From Arthonia radiata (Eukaryota > Ascomycota > Arthoniomycetes > Arthoniales > Arthoniaceae): a DNA stretch of 64,000 nucleotides. Positions 21,383 through 32,499 of the stretch are shown here, piece after piece; position 1 is the first letter of the stretch; each line of letters starts with the position of its first letter. A program made the translations under genes and the position numbers. Below the pieces are notes generated by a model. It was not told the origin of the DNA, did no database searches, and was given only the letters and a program-made list of their open reading frames with translations. The DNA is taken from positions 1,460,379 to 1,524,378 of the forward strand of contig PSQN01000013.1 in assembly GCA_002989075.1 (NCBI GenBank), read 5' to 3'.

Positions 21383-22356
21383 GGAATGTCGTATAGCCCG
21401 TGAGGCGCGGGAGTTGACATCATGCTTTCACTTGTGGAGAGGTACAGGACAGCGATTACGAAATGCTCATAGCCATGGACAAGAGAAGTCCAGCCGAAGT
21501 TGACTGAAAAATGAAAAGTGCGACGTGAGATGGCTTTTCAAAGCGCCAAGCCCGAACTTGTATCCGGGGCTTTTAGGGGCTTCCCTTCTCCTGTAGAAAC
21601 CCCAATGTGCCCCAAGAAATACGAGCGCCGGGGCCAAAACCCCGATAAATATTGTCGCCCGCAAGTGATCTCAGCCTTGGGAACGCCAAGCCGCGCGTAT
21701 GTTTCCACTTGAACTCTTTGCAGTCCGAATTGTCCTCCTACCAAGTTTTGGATGCTTCAATCCCGAGAATGGCGGTGCTTGATTTCAACAAGAATAACGT
21801 CTTCCTTCAAACTTGACGCCATGCACGGAGCTGACTGCCAATGGAACCAGTAGCGCGCATTCCGCTGTTTCGAGGTCACTTTAAGCCGACCTTCGCACCG
21901 CAGAGATGGCGTTCTTGGCCATCAAGTATGCGTGATTTCATGTCTCTTCTGGCATATTCGTGAGCAACACAGGCGCTTCGTGCAGCCAATGATGTTGGGC
22001 GAACCACAAGGTCTTGTGAGAGCCTTGCGCCTCGCTGCAGGCAGAATGAGGCTTAGCGAACTGTAGCGTCTACTTCATCTCAAGCAGAACACCGGGTCTG
22101 TTCTCTTGACAATACTTTAGTATTATGCACTGGCTCTAGACTAGGTAAAGTATATGGCAACGCAACAACTAGATTCCGAATCGAACCTAGCAGCTGCGGT
22201 GCAAGACGCCGTGTGAAATGTTTGAGGGTTTGTAGCTACAACAGGTTCGATCGCAGAAAGCAATTGTCAAGCGGGCACCGGAATTTGTGAGCCAGCTCTG
22301 GGAGGCTTACTGGTCTAAAGAGTTCACTTGTTATATGGGAGGCATCTTCGTCAGAA
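21383..22356. other. Intergenic region
   Basis: About 970 bases. A stretch at 21470-21745 is free of stops in a minus-strand frame (68 codons) but has no recognisable domain. No other feature is supported. Confidence 0.45.
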
Positions 22357-25300
22357 ATGGACACCTCGTCTCCTGTGGTCAGCTCTGAAGGTGGTGCACA
22401 ACCTAATAAACTAGGCGAGGTAAAATCCCAGGTCTCAAGTGGCCAGGGCGTAGCAGGCACGGAATTGCGATCGGGGATTGGGGGGCGCCAACAGACGCAG
22501 CCCGAGAATGGCATGCGAATTGTCATAAGGGATTTAATCGGTCGCCAGTATCCACTATCAGTTCAAATCGGCATGACCATCTATCAAGTGAAAACTCTCT
22601 TAGCAGCAGAGTGTGGCTCTCCAGCTCGAGAACAAAAACTGTTTCATCACTTGAAATAACTTAGCGACGAGAAAACAACTGGACACTATAACATATATTG
22701 TGGTACCATACTGCAGCTTGGTCCGCAACGGAGATGCGGTCTGGGTACAACACGCAACTCTGCTTTCCCACGGAGCCGATATGAGCATCGTTTGATCCGC
22801 TCGCGCCATGAGTCTACACAGCCGGAATCGACCTCAAATCCACAGCCGTCACAGCTGCAACCGACAATACAATCAGTGTCTGCAACTCCTTCTGGCAAGC
22901 CCACTTCTGTACCGTCATCCACGCCCCGTTTGGATCCTCGGCAAGAGAGGTTTGCTCTGAAATTCTACCAAGATTATTCAGAGACCTTGAATAAAAGACT
23001 TCAGCACTTTGTAAACGCACAAGGAAGCAGTCTCTTCAACGAACGACAGTTACGGTTCGCCATGAACACGTGCAAGCCTGCCGATTTAGTAGCAGTAGCA
23101 GATCCAGACAAATGCGTCTTCGGGTTTGTCACGGATTTCAATGTGCAGAGCGAAGAGGTCCGCTTGCTGACTACGAAAGCTGACGTCCATGCACTCACAA
23201 AGACCAATGACGCATTGTGTGAGGCGGACAAAAAGTGGAAAGAACTATTCCTCAAGCGGAAAGTATCCTTCCGATGGGTTCACTTACCTGCAAACAATAT
23301 GGAATGGGTGACGGTCAGTATCACTTTTCGTGTGGTAGTCTACGGGTTGTCTCACGCTCCTATCTCGAACATTGCGCCTCTCTTCTTTCGAATATTGACT
23401 GACGGCCCATCAACCTCAGGATGCTATGTTCCAGGTCGCAAATTCGGGGACGTCTGATCCGCAACAGGCTTCGCAATTGCAGAGTAGCATTCTCAGCAAC
23501 GAGCATTGGCAGAACGTCCAAGACAGGATATCCAGCAGACCTCAAGATTCTCGCCATATGCGACCATACTGTAGAGCTATTGAAATCAGCCGGACAGTCT
23601 CCATGGACACTTTCGACGGATTTGACTTCGACTCGTTTGACTCTTCATGGTCGCATCGATCTCGAGACAACCAAGCAATCAAGCGTACCTGGGTTCTTTA
23701 TGTGAGTTCTCAATGCAGACTTAGTGTTGATCAGAGCTAATGAAAATTATCTCAGATGCCGTACATACATTGGGAATATGCGCTGGCCAGTGCTCAGATC
23801 GATTGCATTGCTAATTCGGTCTCTAAGCCTCCTTCAAATGGCACTGAGAAAATCAATGACGCCTTGATACCAGAGCACATAAGATTCCTACCTTGTTGTA
23901 ATGACGAAAAGTTGTTGCGACGGTATCTGCGTACGGAACAACCCATGCACATGCGGCGTCCCCTTGGCACCTCTTTCTACCAAGGCTTGAAAGAGCCCCT
24001 GAAGAACAGTCTGGATCAGGTGTTCGGTCGCCATGCGGAAAAAAGCTTCGATTCCGAGCTGGAAGGCCCGCCTGTGCTTGTTGTAGATCAACTTTGGTTA
24101 TGGGTCATCGGCGGGCGTGAGTCTAAAATTGCTTCGTCTGAGCTATCCTTAATCACGCTGATGAACTTAGATACGATCCTGACCTGTTTTCCACAAAGAT
24201 GGCACGCCGCCAACGAGGCGGACGGTATCAAGGATATCATAGATAGCGTTCTGGATTCTTTCAGCATCGACCAAACACGACAAGGTATCAAAGACGTACA
24301 GGATGTAGCGGCACTTATCATCGAGCGATGTGCATCCAGCATGTTTCAGACCAGCTTGCCAGCCAGTCTCAGCATGCAAGGCATTGATGTTTATGACGAT
24401 GCTATCAATGATCTCGTAGGATCTATCCTTCTCCCGATTCCGATCAAGTGCTTATCAACAATCCCAGCTTCTTCGGCGCGATCGCCGCTACAAGCGGCTC
24501 TGGCGCGACATCAAATTCGACGTGGAAGCCTCCAATGGCGACTTGTTCAACATACTAGAAGAGTATCAGATGCTGCACGAAGTCAAAGGCATTATTGGCG
24601 AGCTACAATTGTTGGGAGAGATCGTGGAGCAACAGACGTCTGCACTGCAAAGTTATCGTTCCCAAGTTGACCTGCGCACGTGTGGTGGCACTTCTAGTTG
24701 TTTGCTGGATAGCGCCACCTCGCGTTCCAAAGCCTTGCAAAGACTGTCTCAAAAGGCGGCGAATGCCTACGAATCTGTGCGTAGATCCGACGATGGGCTT
24801 TAACACGAGCAGCTTTGTACTGACCTAGCCTCTATAACAGATCAACGACCTACTATCCGCCAAACAGCATCAAGCCCAGGTCTCAGAAGCACGATCGTCC
24901 AAACTGTCGTCACAGCAAATCGAGAAGCTAGCGCGAGATGCTGAACAAGCTGCTAAAGAAGACCGTCGCCAAGGCGATGCAATCATGCTCGTAAGTTGAC
25001 GAAATGTGGAAAGAAATCAAATGTCTCAAACATCGAATTACGCTGACTACCTGCATCGACATCAGTTCACTTCAATCACCATCATTTTTGTAAGTGCAAC
25101 CGGGCCTCCTGCGGTAGCACTTTCGGCACGCTGACGCATCTATGTTAAGCTTCCAATATCGTCTTTGGCATCAGTCTTCGGAATGAATGCCGCCGAGTTC
25201 GGCCAAGGCGACGTGCGCCTAAGGACGTTTTTCGCATACCTTGGTAAGTACCACAGATTTCAATATCAAAGCAGAGCTTCACAGCCATTGATTCTCACCC

Positions 25301-25516
25301 GAAGCTGACATAACACTAGTACCAATCTCCGCAGCTGTCATCATTTTGACCATGTTTCTTGCCTGGAATCCAAAGATACGTCGCGTACTCATGCTAACGA
25401 TGCAGATATTGGTCGCTGCAGTCACTCTGATACTTCCAACAGGCAGAGTCGACGGGCTTTTGGTGGCACTTGAGAGGAAGCTGCAGAGGTTGCGGACACG
25501 GCGACACTCTCAATAA
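22357..25516 (+). pseudogene. Ubiquitin-like/CorA-like membrane protein gene with one in-frame stop
   Basis: A multi-exon host gene. Exons read as 22357-23313, 23420-23701, 23756-24415, 24468-24776, 24841-24990, 25066-25089, 25150-25243 and 25320-25516, all phase-consistent. Residues near MRIVIRDLIGRQYPLSVQIG and LSDEKTTGHYNIYCGTILQL align along ubiquitin (TLTGKTITLEVE...TLSDYNIQKESTLHL). A TAA at 22657-22659 lies in the same frame between them, where ubiquitin has Gln (KQL). The centre carries fungal CorA-like signatures (HLPANNMEWV, MPYIHWEYA, RRPLGTSFYQGL, VVDQLWLWVIGG, CFPQRW). The C-terminus has INDLLSAKQHQAQVSEARSS, then membrane segments with ISSLASVFGMN, including the GMN signature of CorA channels. 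Everything except the stop looks intact, so this may be a recent null allele, readthrough or a sequence error. Confidence 0.75.
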
Positions 25517-25659
25517 GCAGATATTTTTGCACTTCACAAGTCAAGTTCAGAGGATTCATGGAACCGGCTGAAATAGGCCTATTGTAGAGGAACGCCAACA
25601 TCCCCCAATGTCGAGAAGCAATCCCGTTAGCCAAGCTTTCACTGGCAGCGCTAAACCCT

Positions 25660-26215
25660 CTAGCGCCTTCCAGCGTAAAAACGACAGATTGCCAACCACT
25701 CCTTCCATGTCAACGCTCCGATGTTGCATCCTCGATTTTCGGAATCAGCGCAAAAACTTGACCTTGGCGATGTTCCCCGGTAGATTTAGCAAAATTGGTG
25801 CAGCTTTCGTAGAGTTGCAATATCATGTCTGCGAAAGGTCCGCTAGACTCGAAACGCTGCTAGCGCATCTTGGTCGTCAAAACCATAGATCGCCTGCCAT
25901 GCCTTTTACGTCAACACTACGATTATGCAGTCTGCATATTTAGAATCAGCGCGAAAAGTTGATCTTAGCGATGTCTCCTTGAGAGTTTGGTAAAATTGGT
26001 ACCAGTTTCGTGGAGTTGTACTAGCGACGTCTTAAGGTTACTAGCGTGGCTATAGGATAAAATTAACAAGACGCCTGCCGTTCCTCCCACAGCAATACCA
26101 TCCTGACGCATCCTCAATTTTTGCAAGCAGCGAGCAAATTTGACTCTAGCTATGTTACCCGCTGAGTTTAGTAAGATTAGTGCAGATTTCCCGGAATTGT
26201 GCGGGCTCAAGAACA
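25660..26215. repeat. Three imperfect tandem repeat units of about 180-200 bp
   Basis: Three related units start near 25711, 25912 and 26093. Each begins caac/caat..., then has a ...atcagcgc(g)aaaa.cttga/tga.ctt.gcgatgt segment, followed by ...gttt(a)g(c/t)aa(a/g)att(g/a)gt.cag.ttt. Spacing is about 201 and 181 bp, and similarity is obvious but not perfect. No coding potential is seen. This could be a minisatellite-like array or remnants of a small non-autonomous element. Confidence 0.6.
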
Positions 26216-26252
26216 GGCCTCGCTGGCCCAAAGAGACATCGATAAAACTACC

Positions 26253-26783
26253 TCAGTCCAACACCAGGTCCATATCACTGCCTCCGCCCTCTCCGTGGTC
26301 GCTCTCACTCGCCAATCACCCTCGAGTGTCTTGACGTCCGCTTTCCCCCTCATCATCACTGTCTGAGTCCGAGTCTTGCTGCTCTTCTTCATCAACCTCT
26401 CTCATGCCACGTGCATACTCATATGTGCCATCCAGATTCGCCATTTGATTCGGCAACAGCTGCGCGCGATCTCGAAGGCGCTCAATTCGCACGTCGTGGC
26501 CTTCGTTCTCGTCGCCAGCCTCGGTCTACTCTTCGCGGGCTTCTTCGCGACCGAGACGTTCCCTGTGTCGTTAGCTACATTCAATCCAATGGTTGTGCGA
26601 CAGCGGAAGGTAATTGAAGAAAGCTTACTGTTCCGACGCGTTGCGCATGTTCTCTGCGTGTCCGCGCTGTTGCGAGGTACTCTACTTGTCCGGGTCATCG
26701 TCATCACGGCTCTTGTTTCCCCAAGCGTCGTTGTTGAGCTCGTCGTAGCGGTCTTGCTGGTCTTTGTAGTCGTCGCGAGCCAT
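26253..26783 (-). pseudogene. Decayed frame for an acidic protein of unknown family
   Basis: From ATG at 26783 one frame stays protein-like for about 155 codons if a 66-nt intron with good signals (gtaagc...gctaacgacacag) is removed. It begins MARDDYKDQQDRYDELNN and later has NQMANLDGTYEYARGMRE and EEEQQDSDSDSDDEGE. The frame carries about three internal stops, so it is probably a relic or several chance frames. Composition is strongly acidic. The family is not recognised. A plus-strand frame over the same DNA (26376-26825) is hydrophobic and looks like the antisense shadow. Confidence 0.4.
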
Positions 26784-27978
26784 GACGGCCGGATCTCGGT
26801 GTTAAGTTGTCGGCTCTACGACTGAGAGCTGCTAAGAAGTTGTTGGGACTGGCGATAGGTATGGTATTCAAAAGCGGACTTGCAGGACGTTTATATACAA
26901 TAGGCGCGTCTGACAGTCCGTGAGATAACGAGGCAGCGAACAGGCCACGCGGCAGCGTTGCGCACATTGAAAGGCGCGCGAGAAGTATCAGAAGCGACGA
27001 ATGGCGTTCTATGCACGAGATTATTGATCATCTACATGTGGGCCATTGCATTACCGTTTGGTGGGCGGGATGCATGAGGTCCCTGTTTCCTGACATGAGA
27101 TTGAAGCGCTCAATCGTCGGCAAAGCCCCACACTGTCTTCAAAAACAGCAGATGCTACAAGCAAGACCCAGCGACATTGCAGTTCAGCTTAGCAACAACC
27201 TCTTCGTTCCATGAAAAGGGGTTGAGTGAGATGAATTCTACCTTGAATATCAGGCAACATTTGGCGCTAGTTCTAACCCGTACAGGCCTCACCTTCACTT
27301 TCTTGCCTTCGTCTGCTTTAACATCGCCACAGCCGCAAAAGACTTTGTTTGCGCCAAGAGCTGTCTCTTAAATCTGGGAACGTTCTATGTCTCTGACTGC
27401 CGCTCAAGATCACCTTCATAAGCAGAAAATCTGCCGAACACCTACGCGTGCTGCGAGTATGACTGCAGATGAACATCAGTCGTTCTCATGACGACGCGTC
27501 TTTAGACGTCTCAAAGCATCGCCATCCCGTTATGGACAGAGCCGTTAAAGTTCATTCATGACCTTCGCTCGGCTAAACATAAAAAATTTTCACTCGCGTA
27601 TTTCGAGAAGCAAACAAGGTGGCCTGTTATAAACCGCACAACGCAACAGCGACTTACCTACCCACGCCAAGCATCTAAAAGATAACGGCGTGACGTCTTG
27701 GTCTGAGACGCTGTGAACCGCTTGATGTGCGTTGTTGTTTCAGCTTCTTTGCTGATGCGATCTGTAGTTGTGTCTTGCGGTGCAGAGTTCACCAGAGATC
27801 TGGCCACCTCTGCGCTACACAACATGCTACCTATCAATGTTATATGTGAAGCCCAGGTCGTCTTCATGAAGTATATATCCGCCACTAACTGCGAAGATGA
27901 TTTTCATGCTGGCGCCAAAAAGGCTTTCATTCTTTTTCTACTGTGACACTTCTCGTGCTCATACAAGACGACCTCAAC
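26784..27978. other. Intergenic region
   Basis: About 1.2 kb with lower G+C than the housekeeping segments. Only short frames are present and none is supported. No transposon ends are recognised. Confidence 0.5.
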
Positions 27979-28591
27979 ATGAAGGACTCCATGCATAGAT
28001 ACATTGAGTGGGATGGGCAGACCGACTTGTTACAGCATCGCTATCGCTTCAGCCCTCAATACTTCGTCAACCTGTCGGAGAACATCTTCGATGATGAACT
28101 CGCGGAACTTCATCATCGTGACTTCGACGCGACAAAACAAGCGTGTCTACAGAAAGTGGAGGTGCTCTTCCAAACCATCTACGGCGACAAAGCGCTGTCA
28201 TCACTTGCATCCCGAACCAAGGGCGACGCACAGCACATCACTGTCTTCATCAAGTGGGTCTCGTCTCAATCCCACCATACGTCTGGATGGCTACATCTTG
28301 TCTCGGGTACTGATCTCAAACAGTGATGAGCGTAGCGCCTTCCAGCGCAAAATCAAATTCTACATGAAAGCTAACGAGAGTGGGAGATCCGTTTTGGAGG
28401 AAGGGGATGACCTCCCACCATTTGCGTTCTGGACGCCAGACTGCCGGAACACCGAGCACAAATGGAAGGGCCCCAAGGAATTGGGACTCACGATTCCGCA
28501 CTGTGTGACTGAATCGGTGGGGTGTTGCTGTTGTTGGCTTGGCATTTTGCTTGGACCGCTCCGGGATCGAAGGGCGATGAGCAAGACGTAG
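27979..28591 (+). CDS. Hypothetical protein, about 180 residues, two exons
   Basis: Proposed exons are 27979-28253 and 28324-28591, with a phase-2 intron (gtgggt...aaacag). The protein begins MKDSMHRYIEWDGQTDLLQH. It includes FSPQYFVNLSENIFDDELAE, and after the intron NDERSAFQRKIKFYMKANES. A Cys-rich hydrophobic segment near the end (VGCCCCWLGILLGPL) is unusual. No family is recognised. An upstream GTG at 27943 extends the frame but is not a normal fungal start. The last exon may be mis-modelled. Confidence 0.45.
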
Positions 28592-29027
28592 AGGCAGTGG
28601 AAGCAGAGGCGAGCACTGCTTGATTGACGTGATATTGATGTGCTGGAGAAAATGAGCATCGTGCTAAGACCTGACTTCCTTTCAAGAATCAGTGACTGCC
28701 TAAGATCCCCTCTTCGTTTCGTGGGAACGAGAATCACGTGCTAACAGTGAACATCAGTTACTGGACCTTCAGGTCAAGGTAAGTTCGTCTATATGAAACG
28801 TTATAAAACTAACACAACTACCACGTAATGTGCCTTCGATGCCCTCGCACGGCTGAATCACCCTCAACATCCACTCTCAGCATCATTCATGGCGGCACGT
28901 CCAGAACCAAGCAAGCTGGCCTGTTGTCCCCTAAAAAGCAGGCTACACTATCTCCCTCCCAGCCCACTACCCAAGCAATCTAACACCTCCTAATCCACCT
29001 ATCACACACACGTTCAAAAACTCCAGA
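28592..29027. other. Intergenic region upstream of twin gene 1
   Basis: About 430 bases, with a pyrimidine-rich leader-like stretch just before the ATG at 29028. No gene is seen; probably promoter and 5' leader. Confidence 0.4.
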
Positions 29028-29614
29028 ATGGCCCCACTGACCAAAAACGCCCGTGGTAACTACGAACGCCGTGCCTCCTACACCGCACACTACAACTTCG
29101 CCCACCTCAACATCGCGCCAGCGCCAGTCGGCTTCAACATCGAGATAGCTCCATCGGTCCTGGACAACCCTATCAAAAGCTTTACAGGCTTGGCTCCCAC
29201 CACGGACAACGGCAAGGACGCGTTATATGTCCAGACTACCCACAACATCTTTGACGCTTACGAAAAATTGCTGCGCGACTCGGCCGCGACGATTGTGCCT
29301 GTGCACATTCTGTTCAAGTAAGTGACCCGATCGCAGCGATCTACGGTGACCACGCGGCGTGTCTGGGCTGTGAGTATGTACGACGCATGCTGAAGAAGCA
29401 CATCAGACATCATTTCTCACTCTGGCCCGCGCGACGGGTGAAAGCGGTGGCGCGCTTTGAGCGTGAGGGTTTCCGTGAGGGTGAGGGCGCTGCTGTGGTT
29501 AGAGAGGGCTTTACGTGGACGGTTTACGTGCATGATGAGAGAAGATTCTCGCCTGCATGGACGTTTGCGCGGTTGCGAGGGCTGTTGTGGTGTGGCCGGG
29601 GGTCGAGGCTTTAA
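29028..29614 (+). CDS. Small unknown protein, twin 1 of a tandem pair
   Basis: Proposed exons 29028-29317 and 29407-29614 are joined by an 89-nt phase-2 intron (gtaagt...catcag), giving 165 residues. It starts MAPLTKNARGNYERRASYTA. The block APTTDNGKDALYVQ aligns with DPTNSRGKDAAFTQ in the gene at 30112. After the intron, HHFSLWPARRVKAVARFERE aligns with HDYKRWPHHGIKVIVQFVGQ there. Both genes place a phase-2 intron immediately before this block. No known domain is recognised. The shared architecture supports the exon structure and a duplication. No signal peptide or membrane segment is visible. Confidence 0.6.
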
Positions 29615-30111
29615 CGTCGGTTGCAGGAGCGCGTCTGGGGTAAGTATTTGGGACTGCTGGCGTCTTTTTGTAGATGATGAATAGGCTGCGGTGCCAGCGA
29701 ATGAGGCTGAGTACCTAGACAGGCTAGATCTAAAGAAGGTTCTGTGCAAATCGTACGCCTGGAGGCCGGCTGGGTTCGAAACGGCTGAACTGTTGTTTTC
29801 GGTAACGATAGCAATACACCTAACGCACATCGGATGTTATGCAACTGACATATGCAACGCGCAACATTATATCACCCGCCCGAGTACAGCAAACACCTTA
29901 CCTTTGTGAGAAGCGCATCAACAATGTCACACATTACCGCAAGCATGAAAGCTGGCCCGCCACGCCCCCAGGCAAGGTGTTCTTTCCCAACCAACAGCAC
30001 AAAGTTTCTGATAGCCATACCCATTCAACCGACCTCCTCGCAGCGCACCAAGCATCGAAGACTCTTCTCACCACTCCTCTTTGTCAAGCTCATCACCGTC
30101 ATTACACCACC
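29615..30111. other. Spacer between the twin genes
   Basis: About 500 bases containing the presumed promoter of the second twin gene, with a pyrimidine-rich stretch before the ATG at 30112. An open frame runs into the second gene from upstream, but no conserved residues are seen there. Confidence 0.4.
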
Positions 30112-30751
30112 ATGGCCAACTCTACAAGCGCCAGACCCACCCTTTTCGGCAACCTCGAACTCCCCAACCGCCTTTACCTAGTTCACGACCCCTCCACCGG
30201 CAAATCGACAACGGTGGCCTACACGATCGTGATCTCGTCATCCGTCTACTTGCAGCACATCCACACAAAGCAAGACCCCACCAACTCACGAGGCAAAGAC
30301 GCTGCGTTCACACAGATCGCACTGGGTGTTATCGAGCGTTATCGGAGCTGGGGATTTGTGGCTGTGTTTCCGGAGAGGGTATCATTCCTGTGAGTGGCGT
30401 CCTGCGTGGCCTTGATCCCGAAGTTTGTGATATATATGGCGCATGGGAAGGAAGTAAGGGAGGGCTAGGCTCTCCTCAGACGCCGTCATCCGTGACCAGG
30501 GCTGCATGGTGCAGATTAGCCATGCTATCACTCAATTTACGAAGAGGATAGTGCGATAAATGTCATGCTGACACGCTTACGACAGGCACGATTACAAGCG
30601 CTGGCCTCACCACGGCATCAAGGTGATTGTGCAGTTCGTAGGCCAGACGCGGAAGGAAGATGGTGCGGGTGTTGTGAACCTCGCGTATGAGCAACACGGT
30701 ACCTTGACTGCGGACGGAGAGTTCACGCCAGATAGAACGCCGCATAGGTGA
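30112..30751 (+). CDS. Small unknown protein, twin 2 of a tandem pair
   Basis: Exons 30112-30389 and 30586-30751 with a phase-2 intron (gtgagt...acgacag), about 147 residues. It starts MANSTSARPTLFGNLELPNR. Shared features with twin 1 are the (P)T-x3-GKDA-x3-Q block and the post-intron H-x4-WP-x4-K-x4-F block, followed by GAGVV (twin 1: GAAVV) and an Asp-x3-Phe-x-Pro ending. The stop TGA overlaps a strong donor-like sequence (ag|gtgagg at 30747-30752), so a further exon is possible. Function is unknown. The ATG fits a Kozak-like context (caccATGGCC). Confidence 0.6.
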
Positions 30752-31169
30752 GGAGTAGGGTGTAGGTGTGTGGATGGCTGGCGAAGGGTGAATAGACTTG
30801 AACCGGCGAATCGTTTTTCCGATTCACAATTTCCCAAGCTTTCTCAATCTTGCGCTTCCAAGTCTTGATCCTGTGAGCGACCAGATGCATCTCCAGCTCT
30901 TTGAGTCGTCAGAATCTCGCTTGTGCAGAAAGTAACCTTGTATTGACGAGAAGTTCTGCTTCCGATGACGCACCGCTACAGCATGGAAAGCTGCCCACTC
31001 CAACAAGTGAAGCGGGGCGGTGCCGCCTAACGCAAGCCGCATGGGATCTTTCAGCCGCACCAACCTCCGCCTGTCCTTAATCTTTCCTTGCGCTCATTGC
31101 TTACCCCAGGTATAGAAGTCCGATCGCACATAGACTTGCTGCACCACGTTTTCCACGACGATCACTCAA
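30752..31169. other. Intergenic region
   Basis: About 420 bases. Frames are short and unsupported. Presumably promoter and leader of the 2EXR gene. Confidence 0.4.
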
Positions 31170-32276
31170 ATGCAGCCCTTGACCTTCGCACATGACGCCG
31201 TCAACCCTCAACAAGTCTGCCCGTTCTTTAGCAAACTCCCGCCAGAGACGCGCGAGCTAATCTACAGCTTCACTCTGTCGCCTTTCGAGGACCCGGACCC
31301 TGCTGCTCACTTCGATGAGAATACATGCTTCAAGCGACCCAACTACTCGGCGCCATGGAAGAGCGACATCGCACTCCTGCGCACCTGTCGGCGTATCTAC
31401 GCTGAGTCCTGGTATCTTCCCTGGACGACCTCGCAGCAGATCTTCTACTTCACAGTATCCGAACGTCGGCCCGATGCAAGCGACGAAGGCGTGCAGACAG
31501 TCGAGAAGATGCAGCATGCTCTGTGTATACTCCACGCGCGCCACGGCGACGTTCAACTAGATGGCGGTGTCAGGATCTTCGCTCAGCTGACCGGCCTCGA
31601 AAGCGGGCGCAACTTCAACCGAGTGATGCGCATGGAGTACTTTCTTCCGAAGACCGTCACGGTGACCATCAGACATACAGATTGGTGGTGGTGGGAGGAA
31701 GACGACCCGATGCACATCAAGTCGAAATGGGTACACCGGGCGCGCCTTCCAAGTAGCGTGCGCGAAGTCCGTTTGGAGTTCGAGAGCTTAGAGCGGCGAA
31801 AGGGACAGGTTGATTTCTTAGCCGAGCAAGCATGCAATCGCTGGAGGTTCTTGACTATAGATGGCAATATGCTGACCGCCTCATACGACGCCTGTGAGGT
31901 AGATCGATGGACAGGGAGTTCGACGTGGGAGGGCTATCGCTGGGAGGAAGATGAACCGGCGGGTAGGCCGGGCGTGCTGGACTTCTATGTCAAGACCATC
32001 ATCTACAGGCCATTAAACAAAGGAGATGATAGTCTCTTTCGCCTTCCACCGAGGACCTTGCGCGCTCCGGCCGTTGGGTTGAGGGGGCTGTCACAGATGT
32101 CTGAAGGTGAAGGAGATGTCGACGGTGGCCTCGCTGAAGAGAGCAGCAGTGAGGAATTGAGCGATAGAGGCCCGAGCGATGAAGAAGACACCACAGACGA
32201 GAGTACTTTTGGGATTGACTCTGATGAGATGGAGGGTGAGGAAGAGCATGAGGATGAGATAGATGAGAATGTATGA
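31170..32276 (+). CDS. 2EXR-domain-like fungal protein
   Basis: Single exon, 368 residues from ATG at 31170. The N-terminus has the pattern CPFFSKLPPETRELIYSFTL, followed by IALLRTCRRIYAESWYLPW. This is the LPPE-x-R-x2-I-Y...LLRTCR-x-I-Y signature of the fungal 2EXR/F-box-like families. A central Trp-rich stretch (HTDWWWWEEDDPMH) and RLPSSVREVRLEFESLERRK follow. The C-terminal 60 residues are highly acidic (DEEDTTDESTFGIDSDEMEG). Such proteins are numerous in filamentous fungi and their biochemical role is unknown; a protein-protein adaptor role is only inferred from the F-box-like start. The frame looks intact. Confidence 0.78.
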   Translation: MQPLTFAHDAVNPQQVCPFFSKLPPETRELIYSFTLSPFEDPDPAAHFDENTCFKRPNYSAPWKSDIALLRTCRRIYAESWYLPWTTSQQIFYFTVSERRPDASDEGVQTVEKMQHALCILHARHGDVQLDGGVRIFAQLTGLESGRNFNRVMRMEYFLPKTVTVTIRHTDWWWWEEDDPMHIKSKWVHRARLPSSVREVRLEFESLERRKGQVDFLAEQACNRWRFLTIDGNMLTASYDACEVDRWTGSSTWEGYRWEEDEPAGRPGVLDFYVKTIIYRPLNKGDDSLFRLPPRTLRAPAVGLRGLSQMSEGEGDVDGGLAEESSSEELSDRGPSDEEDTTDESTFGIDSDEMEGEEEHEDEIDENV

Positions 32277-32499
32277 TTCGGATCGTACTATGACGTTATC
32301 GCAATATCCCTGCATTCTTAGTATAGCAAAACCAATAGAAATCATATCATATATTTAGGATTGAAACAAGTTCTATCAAATTCCTAAGTTCATTTCGGAG
32401 AGAAACGCGACGTCATTGCACCGTTTCATCTGACTGGTGGCTGGACCTCCACCTTCTTCACAACCACCTACACATCAACCAACAACAACAATATCAGCC

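Noticed and set aside
21470-21745. Stop-poor stretch in the intergenic region
   Set aside because: Short, without domain or start context; base composition can explain it.
26376-26825. 149-codon hydrophobic plus-strand frame
   Set aside because: It lies opposite an acidic frame with better start and intron signals; hydrophobicity on the antisense of Asp/Glu codons is a known artefact.
29761-29790. GGGTTCGAAAC resembling a tRNA T-arm
   Set aside because: The flanking bases do not form a T-stem and no acceptor or anticodon stems are found.
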